Assembly: GCA_029237695.1 (NCBI GenBank)
Contig: CM055273.1
Coordinates: 58,455,968 to 58,519,967, forward strand
Source: Conchocele bisecta
Lineage: Eukaryota; Mollusca; Bivalvia; Lucinida; Thyasiridae
Length of the DNA: 64,000 nt
Reading direction: 5' to 3'
In this document: piece after piece, positions 52,874 to 63,086 of the stretch
Layout: each line of letters begins with the position of its first letter
Numbering within the stretch: the stretch's first letter is position 1
Notes under the pieces: model-generated
The model's input: only the letters and a program-made list of their open reading frames with translations
What the model was told of the DNA's origin: nothing
Database searches by the model: none
Position numbers and translations under genes: made by a program

Positions 52874-55800
52874 CTAAGCAGCACCCTGAACGTCATCTTC
52901 GTCGTCCTCCTCTTCATCAGATGTGTCCCCTGTCGTCTCGCCGAAAAGGTCCTCGTGTTCGCTGTCAATGATCGGCTTTATATCCTTCCCGGTCATCTTC
53001 AGGATGACCAAGTCCGGGAACTCGTGCACGCCGAATGTAATCAGCTGGCCATTCATGACAACGCTCACCACCTCGATACGAGTGTCCGTTGTAAACACGG
53101 CCAGCAATGTCGCCTTCTCCAAGTCCCAGAGAGAAATATCGCCGGCAAATACCACGGCTCGCTTGCCTTTATTCAGGATGAATATCTTACTGTTCACGTC
53201 AAATTCCAAACTATCATAACCTTTGATTTTCTTCATCGAGTTCGGTCCCGATCGTTTCGGGTCCCATATCCGCAATTCTTTGTTCGACTTTCCGAATACT
53301 ACTCGCGATGCATCATCTGTAATTGCAATTGCGAGAACGTCCATTTCATTTTTCAGCCTCTTTTTCACTTGTCCGGTTTCTGTATCCCATATTGTGATAT
53401 AGCTTGTTTTCGCGACTTCGTCGTAGTTGGCGTGAACTAAATGGCTTCCGTCATAATTTAAAGCAGATACGTGTAAAAACAGCATCGAGTGTGGATTTTC
53501 AATTGTCTGCGAGTGTAGCATTGTGCTAACGTTGAACACTAACATATGATGCGCAAAATATGACGCCACAATCACATTGCGATCGCCACTGATGATGAAC
53601 TGTTCTATGCCATTTTGTTTTTCCTTATGAATCTCTTCTAGAACATGTCTTGCCTCATCTCGTTCGCGAGCTCGTCTTATTTTCTTCGTGGACGGCGACT
53701 CGGAACGTCGTTCCCATGGCGTTAGTTTGGCCGTAGTCGCGCGCAACTGTACAGATCGCTCGATGTCCGAGTCCTTTATCATGGTCTTATTTTCAAACTC
53801 CTCAATCTGCGGTTTAATACGATACAGTTCCTTCCCCGTCTCCAGGCTCCATATGATGAAGTGGTTCCGCGTATCTGCTGGCCCGAGCAGTCGGGTTTCG
53901 TCAAGTAACACGTACTCCTGTGATGGCGACGGTACAATAAAACATGGATTTAACTTCTTCACGTATTTCTTCAGACGGAGGTCATATATAAGCACTGTCT
54001 TAAAAACCGGCTTCGAATCTTTTAGCCCTTTCTCTGTAAGAATGAAGACGGTTGTGTTGCGAATTAGGACTATATCAGATGTTTCAGAAAGTCCGCGTTC
54101 TATTCGTACTGCGTGTGTCAGACATTTTGCTTTGGCTACATTCCATATGCTGACCGGGCCATGATTGACTTGACGAGCGATCGCGTATCTGGGATTGTCG
54201 ATCATCGGATAGATTTCTGCGACACCTAGAGACTTCTTTAACTTTGGCATTGGCGTGTTGATGTCCTTGCTTAAGTTCCAAACTTTCAGAGTGTTGTCTC
54301 CCTTCTTTGCCGTGAGACAAAATCGGAAATCCGCGCATGCGCTTACCGCCGTAACACCAGAGTGCCTTGCGAGATGTTTGTGATCTTCAGTTTCAAGATT
54401 CCAAATCATAATGTTCGAAGCGTTAGTAGTTTCCGACGTGCAAACTGATATTGCGTGTGAACATACAAGATTAATGTGCAGTTCAGTGATAATATCTTGA
54501 GTACACCCACGCACGCTTCTCAGATACTTTCCTTTCTTTGCATCAAACAGCTCCAACTGGTGTATTTCGTGAAGCTTCATGTATTGTTGCCGGCATGCCA
54601 CAATCATGTAATCCCGTGTAACTGCTAGCGCTACAACCGATGATGACGAATCGTGACATTTGAGAATATGCGCGATTTTGCCAGACCTTGAATGCTGAAT
54701 TGTTGCCGAACTACCACCCCTAAATGCGTGTAGCACATATTCTGTAAACGAGCCAGCTGCCAGAACGACGGGATTGTCACTGTATACTTTACTGTCACCA
54801 GTCTGAGCTTCACAAATGAAGTCGAGATGACGTTCCATATCCCACGTTCTTAACATATTTGCACCGTCGAACACGGCGACCAACAACTTTCCTTCTGCAG
54901 CCACTGACAACAAAGGAGGGTCTACGTATTGGTCAACAACAAGTTCACAGACTTTAGTCCTCATGTACCAGAACTTCATGACGTACCCTTCAACAGACAC
55001 GATGTACTGGTTATTATACACCGATCTCAATTTAGTTACATTTGTTCCGAAATTGTAAATCGTTGTCACCACCTTCCCACTTTTCAGATCCCATACATTC
55101 AGTGTATTGTCCTCGGACGCGGTGAGCGCCCGTGACGCGTCCGTTGTTACAGTCACCGCCGTTATCGCCTTCAAATGGCCTGAGAGGAGGTCAAACAAAA
55201 TACCACCAGGTTCCGTTAGGCATCCTATCGATGGCACGAGAGCGGGAATTGATGTGTTCTTAGCGTGTGCCAAAAATGTGTGTAGATACGGGTATTTCGG
55301 CGGATCCCCTGGTGTGGCTGGCACATCCCGATTGATAATTCCCTGTAACCTACCTACCACCTGACCGGCTAGCTGTCGCGGGTCACGGAGAACAGCCGTG
55401 GCCGCTAACTGCAGCGTGTCAGATAATGCCTTCAGATCATGGTCCGACGGTTCCACCTCCAGTCCCATGTGGTACTCCTCCACCAGTGATCTCAACGATG
55501 TTCCACACAACTTTGATAGCACCCATTCAAAATTGCACATGGCTTCAGATTTGTATAGCTTCGTTTGCTGGGAATTAAGTAGATGATATGGCAGTTCGTT
55601 GATTTTCCGGAGGTTGTAGACCCTATCCGAGCCGTCGTCCTTTGCCTCAACGGGCTCCCAGAATAGCGGTTGGTGGCTCACATATCTGAGAGCACCTTTG
55701 TCATTTCCAGGATATGGCTTTGGCTTTTCAACCCACTCACCCAGGAAGTATTCAGACAAAGTTTTATGATATGACGGTGCCTTGTCTCTCTGCTTCAGGT

Positions 55801-56475
55801 ACCGATCAACCGCCGCGTCGTGGAAATGCGAGTACGCCCATTTGATGGTTTGAACATTGTCAGCGTTGCTCTCTGTTAGGTACTCGCGTAGCTCGTGTTT
55901 TAATCTATACCACAACATCGGCGGCACGCACCTTCTGATTGGGTGAAATCGAGGCATCACCTCCGCCATCACTGCGTCATCGAGTGACAGAATATCCAAC
56001 ATTTCCGAATCCGTCAGACCACTACGGGATGCAGTAATGTAGCCTAATGACCTTCTCACGAAAGCTTCCCCTAATTTCAATTCCATCTGTCCAAATTTTA
56101 TTGTCGCCATTTTGCCCACATTCATGCCTAACCGCGAAGAGGTGACTTTCAAATTTGATGTCCACTGCATGCTCTCCTCGAACAACAATTTCAAGTACAG
56201 CGGTGACGGGCACTTATTGAATGCATCCAGAATCAACTCATATTGCTCGGAAGTGACAGTTCTATTGTGGCTGCTGTACCAATGTTCCAAGATAACGATT
56301 GCGTCATCCTCCGGCAGTTCCGGTATCTCTAGGAAAGCGTCCCCGTTGTCGTTTAACACTTGCTTTAGACTTGTGAAACATTCTTGATCTTCGTCTGGCA
56401 ATGTTGATACCACAATATGGACATGTGACGGAAGTTCCTTCGGAAGCCAGGTTAGTTTTCTGCCATGGTGGGCGT
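52874..56475 (-). CDS. NWD-like terminal exon E (NACHT C-part plus WD40)
   Basis: A 3602-bp uninterrupted exon, 1199 codons plus stop. It opens DAHHGRKLTWLPKELPSHV and includes LPYHLLNSQQTKLYKSEAMC, a segment shared with NWD1, then WD40 blades. A basic, Arg/Lys/Glu-rich helix (KKIRRARERDEARH) interrupts the blades. The C-terminus is acidic. The open frame extends into the intron to 56626, but the TTTCAG acceptor at 56476 joins exactly in phase to exon D. A single giant WD40 exon after small NACHT exons is worth noting. Confidence 0.94.
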
Positions 56476-59400
56476 CTGAAAAATAGAAATAAATAATATA
56501 CATGAATAACACCAAACAGCCCTGTTTTAAGACCATACAAGAGCTCCGCGGAGCAAGATGTCCCGCCTCGCGCAGCTTGATAGTACATAACGAGCTTGTA
56601 ATAACCTTGGGGTTAGTGAGTACCATGGGCTTTCTGTAGAATGATGTGGGATGTTGTTACAAATGCATGTATGCAATATTAAAGCATAAACTGAGCGTTA
56701 ACTTTTTCAAACACGGAAATTTCTAAGTCAGTGACCTTGACCTTTGGGGTTAGCGGGCACCATGGGCTTTCTGTATAATGATGCTGGATGTTGTTACAAA
56801 TGCATGTATGGAATATTAAAGCATAAACTGAGCGTTAATTTTTCCAAACACAGAAATTTCTTAGTCAGTGACCTTGACCTTTGGGGTTAGCGGGCACCAT
56901 GGGCTTTCTGTAGAATGATGCAGGATGTTGCTACAAATGCATGCATGGAATATTAAAGCATAAACTGAGCGTTAACTTTTCCAAACACGGACATTTCTAA
57001 GTCAGTGACCTTGACCTTTGGGGTTTGCGGGCACCATGGGCTTTCTGTAAAATGATGCGGGATGTTGTTACAAATGCATGTATGGAATATTAAAGCATAA
57101 ACTGAGCGTTAACTTTTCCAAACACAGAAATTTCTAAGTCAGTGACCTTGACCTTTTGGGTTAGCGGCCACCATGGGCTTTCTGTAGAATGATGCGGATT
57201 GTTGTTAAAAATGCATGTATGGAATATTAAAGCATTCCATTGAGGGAACAGAAGTTACAATGAATTAACCTGAGCATTAAGTTTTAGAAACAGAGCTAAA
57301 CGTAAAAACTTAACGTTGAATGCATGTGAAAAGTAGGTCAATGAACCATGAAAACTAGGTCAAGATCACATGGGCTCCCTTTGTGTGAGATAGTTACATC
57401 ACAGTGTTGATGTATACCGAAGCTTCCATCAAGGGAAACAGAAGTTGTAATACATTAAACCGAGCGTTAACTTTTCCAAACACTGAAATGTCTATGTCAC
57501 TGTCCTTGACCTTTGGGGTTAGCGGGCACCAAGGGATTTATGTAGAATGATGCGAGATGTTGTTACAAATGCATGTATGGAATATTAAAGCATTCCATTG
57601 AGGGAAACAGAAGTTACAATGAATTAACCTGAGCGTTAAGTTCTAGAAACATAGCTAAACGCAAAAACTTAACGTTGATTGCATGTGAAAAGTAGGTCAA
57701 TGAACCATGAAACGTAGGTCAATGTCACATGGTCTCCCTCTGTGTGAGATGGTTACACCACAGTGTTGATGTATACCAAGTATGGAGGTCGTAGGAGTTA
57801 TAGTTTTCTGGAAACTGAGTTAAACGCAAAAACTTAACGTGAAATGTTGACGCCGCCGCCGACGCCGACGCCGACGCCGACGGAAAAGCTATGCCTATGT
57901 CCCGCTTCTGCTAAAGCAGGCGGGACAAAAACAGTACAACAGTAATCACACTTTCTTCAGCAGGTGTATTGCCACAGTGTACGCTACCATTATCGGTATA
58001 CTGTTCCGAAATATAACAAACACACAGGATATATATATTTTATATATCTTATAACATGACCGTAATTAATCTGTTATACTAATATAGAACACATGTATAA
58101 AGTATGAGCTGTCGGCAACAGAATGAGGACAACAGCATGTTTATTGTAGATTACAATAGTTAATTCTAGTGATACTATTCTGCTACTAAGCCAGTGTGAC
58201 TTCAAGTTTCAACGATTATTATACTTGGATATTTGAAAGATATGCATAAAAACAAATTATGTATTATTTAAATAGTCACTCTTTTTATTAAAGTTTCGAC
58301 CACGTGGTACTTATCAAAATAGTTAGAAACTGTATTGGCAGTCCAAGGTGACTTCCATATTAAAGCCATGAACGTCGCATAGGTTTCTGAAAATAATATT
58401 CAAATGTAGTTTGCTGATTAGCTTGACGAATGCTTTGTTATTCGACTGGCGACTCAGATTGAGAGTGAACTTCCACATACTACACTCACCTGACAAATTG
58501 TTCAGTGAGTCTATAAATACGACGATTGGCGTGTCTTCTGATGCCTGGCCGATGCGCTGGCCGAAGTCGTTCACAAGACCCGTATAATCCTGAAACAACC
58601 AATGGAATTCATTGCATGTTGAGCGTTTGCAAACTGCAACAACCTATCATGTATTGTGTCATATATTACTCATATATGACATTGTTGTTGAACAGACATG
58701 CACTCACATTCAAGAATGAAAACTATATCGTATTCATTTACTTTGAAATTACGCTTTACTCTTAGTATCACTATTATCATCACTATTATCATATGTAATT
58801 GTCACAATCATGTTATCATATTTAATAGGCAAAACCCTAAGTTGAACGTCGACATTATGGACATTAAATGATTAGTGTTTTGTCGGACTACTAATCGTTA
58901 TAAGTATAGGTCCTTCGCTATATTTCGAGGGAAAAAAACAAGAACATGAGACAGTGTTGTTTTCCGAATCTATTATTAAAATGATTATTATTTGTTTTTA
59001 TTGTTGTAGTAGTAGTACTACTATTATCCCGCCAACACAGTGCGTATTTGCCGTGAAACACGGTGCTGTGAAACATTTTTGATATCCTGTCAATACGACC
59101 TAATCACTGCGTATGTGCGGTGGCTGGGGTTATTTTTTATATTTTAAAGCCATGTGTAGGTGTTGACGGGATAAATAGAATAGTAGGTTAGTGCCGTGGA
59201 TGGGAAAAATATCCGGCGCGGCACGGAAACGGGATGTGCTCGGCAGAGCCTCGTCTATCCCATTTCCTCAGCCTTGCCAGATATTTTTCCCATTCACGGC
59301 ACTAACCTACTATTCTCCATGTATTAGTCTTACCGTGGGAACCTCTGTCTGGTCGTTGCCAAACATGACACAGAGCTGGAGACAGATGTTGTAGAGGAGG

Positions 59401-62271
59401 TTGCGGATGTTTGTGGAGTCCTTGGTGACGCCCACAGACCGGAACACTACGGCGACGGAATCGTGGCTGTAATAAATATAGTGCTACATCAGGGGCGGAC
59501 CTGGAGGGGGGGGGTCCTGGATGGCACCCCCGCCCCCCCCCACCCCCCCCCCCCCCCATTCAGCCACGGAGTTTACATAGATCACAAATGACGTAAAACA
59601 CAGGAAAGTGCATTTCGAAAAGCTCGAAATTAGGACAACCCCCTAGTTGCGAACGGTAACTCTTGCAATTACTCCCGTACCGTCCGGATGGTACGGAAGT
59701 AGATTGCAAGAGTTACCTTCGCAACAACTAGACAACCCCCCACCCCGTTCCCCAACTGCTGGATCCGCCCTGTACATGAACACGTTTGAAACGTATTATG
59801 TACGTGGCATATAGTACCGAACTTGGCAAGTCACGAGAAACTTTCCTTAGAACTAACCTCTGGGCATGTCTAGCTTTAGAAGTGGCGGAATTTGTTTAAA
59901 CTATACAACGTGACGTCGTCAAACAGGCATATTCCGTCAATTATAACGCCGGTGGTGCCCTGCTGCAGTGGTGCCCGGGATGTAGTTCTAATATACGATA
60001 CTCAAGTAAGGTAATCTATTTATAATACTGGTCTATCGCATATTTGAGTCTAAATACACTGTACATTGCATGGGCGGTTTCATGGGGGGGGGGGGGGGGG
60101 GGGGGCGGACCCGGCGCGCGCCCCCCTAAAATTCGCACGTTTCATGCCAAGTGCCATGTATTCCATGCATTTTTCGGTCGTTTTCTTATTGTTTCAAAAT
60201 TTAAACGTTTTCAATCAAAAATCATGTCTAAACATACTGTGACAGTGTCAATATTTTTGCTCAAAATGCGCCAGAATGCAGGAAATGCGATGTAGATTTG
60301 CAAAATTTTAATTTTCCGGGAGTGAATGGCCCCGGACCCCCCCCCCTGGGGGGCCCCCCGGACCCCCCCCCCCCCCCCCCCCCCCTAGCGCTATCTCGAC
60401 AAGCTCGTTCGATAATATAGTCAAGTATTGCAAAATAGTTACGCCCCCCCCCTAACCCGAAATCCTGGATCCGCGCCTGCATTGATATACATACTAGTAA
60501 GATGAATTATGAAAATAACATTAGCCAGCAACTTTGTTTTGTTTGCAAATAACAGATGCACGTATTGACTTGCTGATGTATTGTAATTTAAATATATTCT
60601 TCCGGTAGTCGATTCGATTCTAGCTAATCAAGAACAACACAAATACGTTTGTAACCTCTGTTTGCCAGAGTGTGCAACATAGTTGCATAGTACACTACGT
60701 TGGGTTATATCTGTATTAACCATTTCACCCCTAAGTACCTGGGAATGGATGTTGATATGTTAATTTTACAACCAATCCAATCCTCACACAATAGTTTTCA
60801 GACTAGTCCATTTATGAAAAGGGGGTATTTTTTGTTCTCAAAATATGAAAGTTGCTTTCAAAAAGTGCAGATCCTGATGAGACGGCTCGTTGCGAGCCGG
60901 CTCATCTGGATCTGCACATTTTGCATAAACCGCTATAGCGGGCTTTCGGGTTCAAAGGGCTAAGGTAGCTGGATAAATGTTGTATAGTATACGTACCAGT
61001 GTAGCCATTTATGGCACGCCTTGGCGGCCTTTGTGAGCAGGGCGGACTTGCCACAACCGGCCTGTCCGTGCACCACAAGGGCGGTAGGACATCGCGACCG
61101 CAGGTATGCCTTCACGATCTGTAAGACGTCGCGCCGGCCTTGGAACTGCTTGGACCTGTAACGAAAATCCTAAATGTTCGGCCTGTGACAATGAACAGGT
61201 GGAATGCTGTTACAATGTGCCTCATTTTTAAGGCGTCGTGATTGGCGCGGCCAGATATGTGTTCCCATTCACGGCACTAATCTACTATTCTCTATCAACT
61301 GGGCCATATGAATACATAGCCCAGGTTTCAATAAAGCCACTGCTAGAAGGCGTTTATTTATGCCATGAAAAATGCAGCAATTGCTTACAAGTGAAACGTT
61401 ATATATATATATATATATACTTATAGTAATTTCCAATAACCTCCGAAGTGAAGCACATTTAATACACATTGTTTTAAAGTCACTCGTTTTATTAAATTTT
61501 ATAAAAATAGTGACTTTAAAACAATGTGTATACTTAAGTGTGTGTTATATATCCTTGGTTGCCCAAATTACTTGCCTACACAAATCACAGAGCTGATCTC
61601 ACGGGAATAGCGGTATTGTTTAACCCTTTGAACCCAAAAGCCCGCTATATCGGTTTATGTAAACAGTGCAGATCCAGATGAGCAGGCTCGTAACGAGCCG
61701 TCTCATCAGGATCTGCACTGTTTGAAAGTAATTTTCATATTTTTTAGAACAACAAATACCCCCTTTAAATGGAATAGTCTGAAAATCATTTTGCGATGTT
61801 TGGATTGGTTGCAAAATTAACATATCGCAGCCCATTCAGTTACTTAGGGGTGAAAGGGTTAAACATCAGAAGCTATCTTTGTTCTGAATTGGTTAACATT
61901 ACCATATGACTTGAACAATAATCATCCTTTATCAAATCATAATAATATAGCGGATGTCTTGGATGAGGTGTAACAATTGAATGTGTCAGTAGAAGGCTTA
62001 GACCCATTTCCCCCCTGAACCCCTTCAATAATCACATTACCCACCTTTCTTGGCAGAAGATCACATGCTCCGAGACTTCGTCAAACAAATCCGTGTTCTC
62101 ATCGTGCTGGACCGCCTCCTCCTCGAGTTGTTCTAGTAACTTCCGTTGCACAATGTCGCCCACCTGCTTACCCATCCAGTCGAGGTACATCACGTGAGCG
62201 CGATCACCCGACAAGCGCACGCCTCCTGGCGACCAACGGGTTTCGTATGACAGCACGTATTGGTCCGACAC
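52874..62271 (-). CDS. NACHT and WD40 STAND protein (NWD1/NWD2-like), 5' end missing
   Basis: Five minus-strand exons (62271-62045, 61155-60997, 59466-59334, 58589-58490, 56475-52874) join in phase into 1406 residues plus stop. Window residues 76-129 carry a P-loop GQAGCGKS (106-113). Residues 194-206 read PIVVFIDSLNNLS, a probable Walker B strand. The long last exon begins with the rest of the NACHT module and a winged-helix-like segment (LGYITASRSGLTDSEML), then many degenerate WD40 blades ending in motifs such as VWDL, IWNL, VWNL, IWSL, IWDT and LWDL, and an acidic tail DEEEDDEDD. The family consists of STAND NTPases, thought to use nucleotide-controlled assembly with WD40 as the sensor or scaffold. 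NWD1 and NWD2 are the nearest vertebrate relatives I recognise; the ligand in molluscs is unknown. Confidence 0.9.
56537..57931. mobile_element. ACAAG-type element (type iii) in NWD-like intron
   Basis: Starts ACAAGAGCTCCGCGGAGC then TGTCCCGCC; ends with hairpin GTCCCGC-tt-CTGCT-aa-AGCAG-GCGGGAC and AAAAA. The body holds about five units of about 137 bp with GTGACCTTGACCTTTGGGGT, then diverged units and a GACGCC run. It lies 61 nt upstream of the terminal exon. Confidence 0.78.
56620..57250. repeat. tandem array, monomer about 137 bp
   Basis: CACCATGGGCTTTCTGTA recurs with spacing of about 136-138 bp for five units; further diverged units run to about 57840. Confidence 0.9.
57932..58489. other. 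NWD-like intron, repeat relic only
   Basis: At about 58272-58370 a worn arm of the 16561 foldback family (CACTCTTTTTATTAAAG, GTGGTACTTATCAAAATAG). Otherwise nothing recognised. Confidence 0.55.
58490..58589 (-). CDS. NWD-like exon D (Walker B)
   Basis: Window residues 174-207, DYTGLVNDFGQRIGQASEDT then PIVVFIDSLNNLS; the hydrophobic run into D200 is the probable Walker B. Acceptor TTTCAG, donor GTGAGT; phase 0 in, 1 out. Confidence 0.92.
59024..59319. mobile_element. foldback MITE family B, copy 3, abutting NWD-like exon C
   Basis: Blocks as in copies 1 and 2. The terminal GGCACTAACCTACTATTCTC ends 14 nt from exon C on the donor side. A fourth, truncated piece is at 61240-61300. Confidence 0.88.
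59334..59466 (-). CDS. NWD-like exon C, between two transposons
   Basis: Window residues 129-173, VAVVFRSVGVTKDSTNIRNL then YNICLQLCVMFG. It fits the strand-helix after Walker A in NWD-type NACHT domains. Acceptor TTACAG, donor GTAAGA; phase 2 in, 0 out. A hAT-like element begins 23 nt upstream of the acceptor and a foldback MITE ends 14 nt past the donor side. Confidence 0.9.
59490..59772. mobile_element. hAT-like MITE (CAGGGGCGGA ends), abutting exon C acceptor
   Basis: CAGGGGCGGACCTGG at the left, complement of CAGGGCGGATCCAGC at the right; TACAT occurs on both sides. It contains poly-G/C tracts and an inner hairpin GGTAACTCTTGCAAT / ATTGCAAGAGTTACC. It begins 23 nt from exon C. Confidence 0.7.
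60070..60480. mobile_element. related CAGGCGCGGATCC element with G/C homopolymers
   Basis: The right end GATCCGCGCCTGC and the poly-G (60087-60104) and poly-C (60329-60385) tracts resemble the 59490 element. The left end is not clear. Confidence 0.45.
60716..60963. mobile_element. MITE family E next to NWD-like exon B
   Basis: TTAACCATTTCACCCCTAAG at the left, TTCAAAGGGCTAA at the right, and central GAGACGGCTCGTTGCGAGCC. It ends 33 nt from exon B on the donor side. Confidence 0.88.
60997..61155 (-). CDS. NWD-like exon B (Walker A)
   Basis: Window residues 76-129, FQGRRDVLQIVKAYL then VVHGQAGCGKSALLTKAAKA. The spacing between the F-x-GR-x-D motif and the GKS P-loop is typical of NACHT proteins. 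Acceptor TTACAG, donor GTACGT; phase 2 in and out. A TTAA MITE ends 33 nt past the donor side. Confidence 0.93.
61620..61862. mobile_element. MITE family E, intact copy
   Basis: TTAACCCTTTGAACCCAAAA ... TAGGGGTGAAAGGGTTAA, in opposite orientation to 60716. Both TTAA ends are exact. Confidence 0.9.
62045..62271 (-). CDS. NWD-like exon A (first recognised)
   Basis: Window residues 1-76, VSDQYVLSYETRWSPGG to HVIFCQE, the segment before the NACHT domain. The donor GTGGGT after 62045 was preferred over GTAATG four bases later because only it keeps phase with exon B. The acceptor TCGCCAG before 62271 has a poor pyrimidine tract, so the upstream boundary is less sure; the frame also runs on upstream for some codons. 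Confidence 0.8.
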
Positions 62272-63086
62272 CTGGCGATAGGTACCAATGACAAGTACGG
62301 CATGTATTTAACATGCTGTACATTTTGCGTTTGTACTACTTTAAATGTGTGTGCGTTCAGAGTATTTACGTATATACATAAATTCATACATGAGGCATAA
62401 CAAAGTCTAACATTCTTATTGAATAACCCTCCTGGTACGGGGCGCCAAGTGGGACATGGCTCAATTTTGTCAACAAAATTAATTTTTGTGCCACAAAATT
62501 CAATTCTGTGTCACAAAATTCACTTTTGTGCCACAGAATTCAATTCTGTGTCACAAAATTCAATTCTGTGCCACAGAATTCAATTCTGTGTCACAAAATT
62601 CAATTCTATGCCACAAAATTCAATTCTGTCAATTCTGCACACGCATGTAAGAAGGACTACCATTGGTCAGAAACTGCACTGGAGAAATGGGTCGCCGATC
62701 TACACATTCAATGTCGATGATTTATTTCTCATTCTGCCGATGATTCATTTCTCATTCTGCCATTTTGCTTCAACTATCTCCAAACAGTCAAACGTTGACA
62801 AACCCATTCGTATTTAAACTCATTTGCGTTATAATTGTACACATAATTCATGTACATGTAGATCTCCCGCGAGTACTGACGTCATTTAGTGTGTATCGCA
62901 AGGTACATTTGCCCCAGTTAAATCAATAATACACGCGCTGTGGCCTGTGTTCTGACTGCTGTCTGTGTTTATAAACAGAATGTGTGTATTGGGCCATTTG
63001 AGGAAACCATTTGTAGTATTTGTGTAGATACCATGGATACATGTACTAAGATGGTGTATACTGTAAATAATGCATGTAGACACATA
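62272..63086. other. probable NWD-like intron, no exon found
   Basis: Contains the 20-bp minisatellite and unclassified sequence. No exon with the expected upstream NWD residues was seen. Confidence 0.5.
62470..62640. repeat. minisatellite, about 20-bp unit
   Basis: Alternating CAATTCTGTGTCACAAAATT units with G/A variants, in sequence upstream of NWD-like exon A. Confidence 0.9.

Noticed and set aside
52844..53440. 198-residue plus-strand ORF opposite the WD40 exon
   Set aside because: Antisense shadow of the NWD-like coding exon.
56476..56626. Open frame continuing 50 codons upstream of the NWD-like terminal exon with its own Met
   Set aside because: The TTTCAG acceptor at 56476 joins exactly in phase with exon D, and the upstream part is hydrophobic intron-like sequence next to a repeat element.
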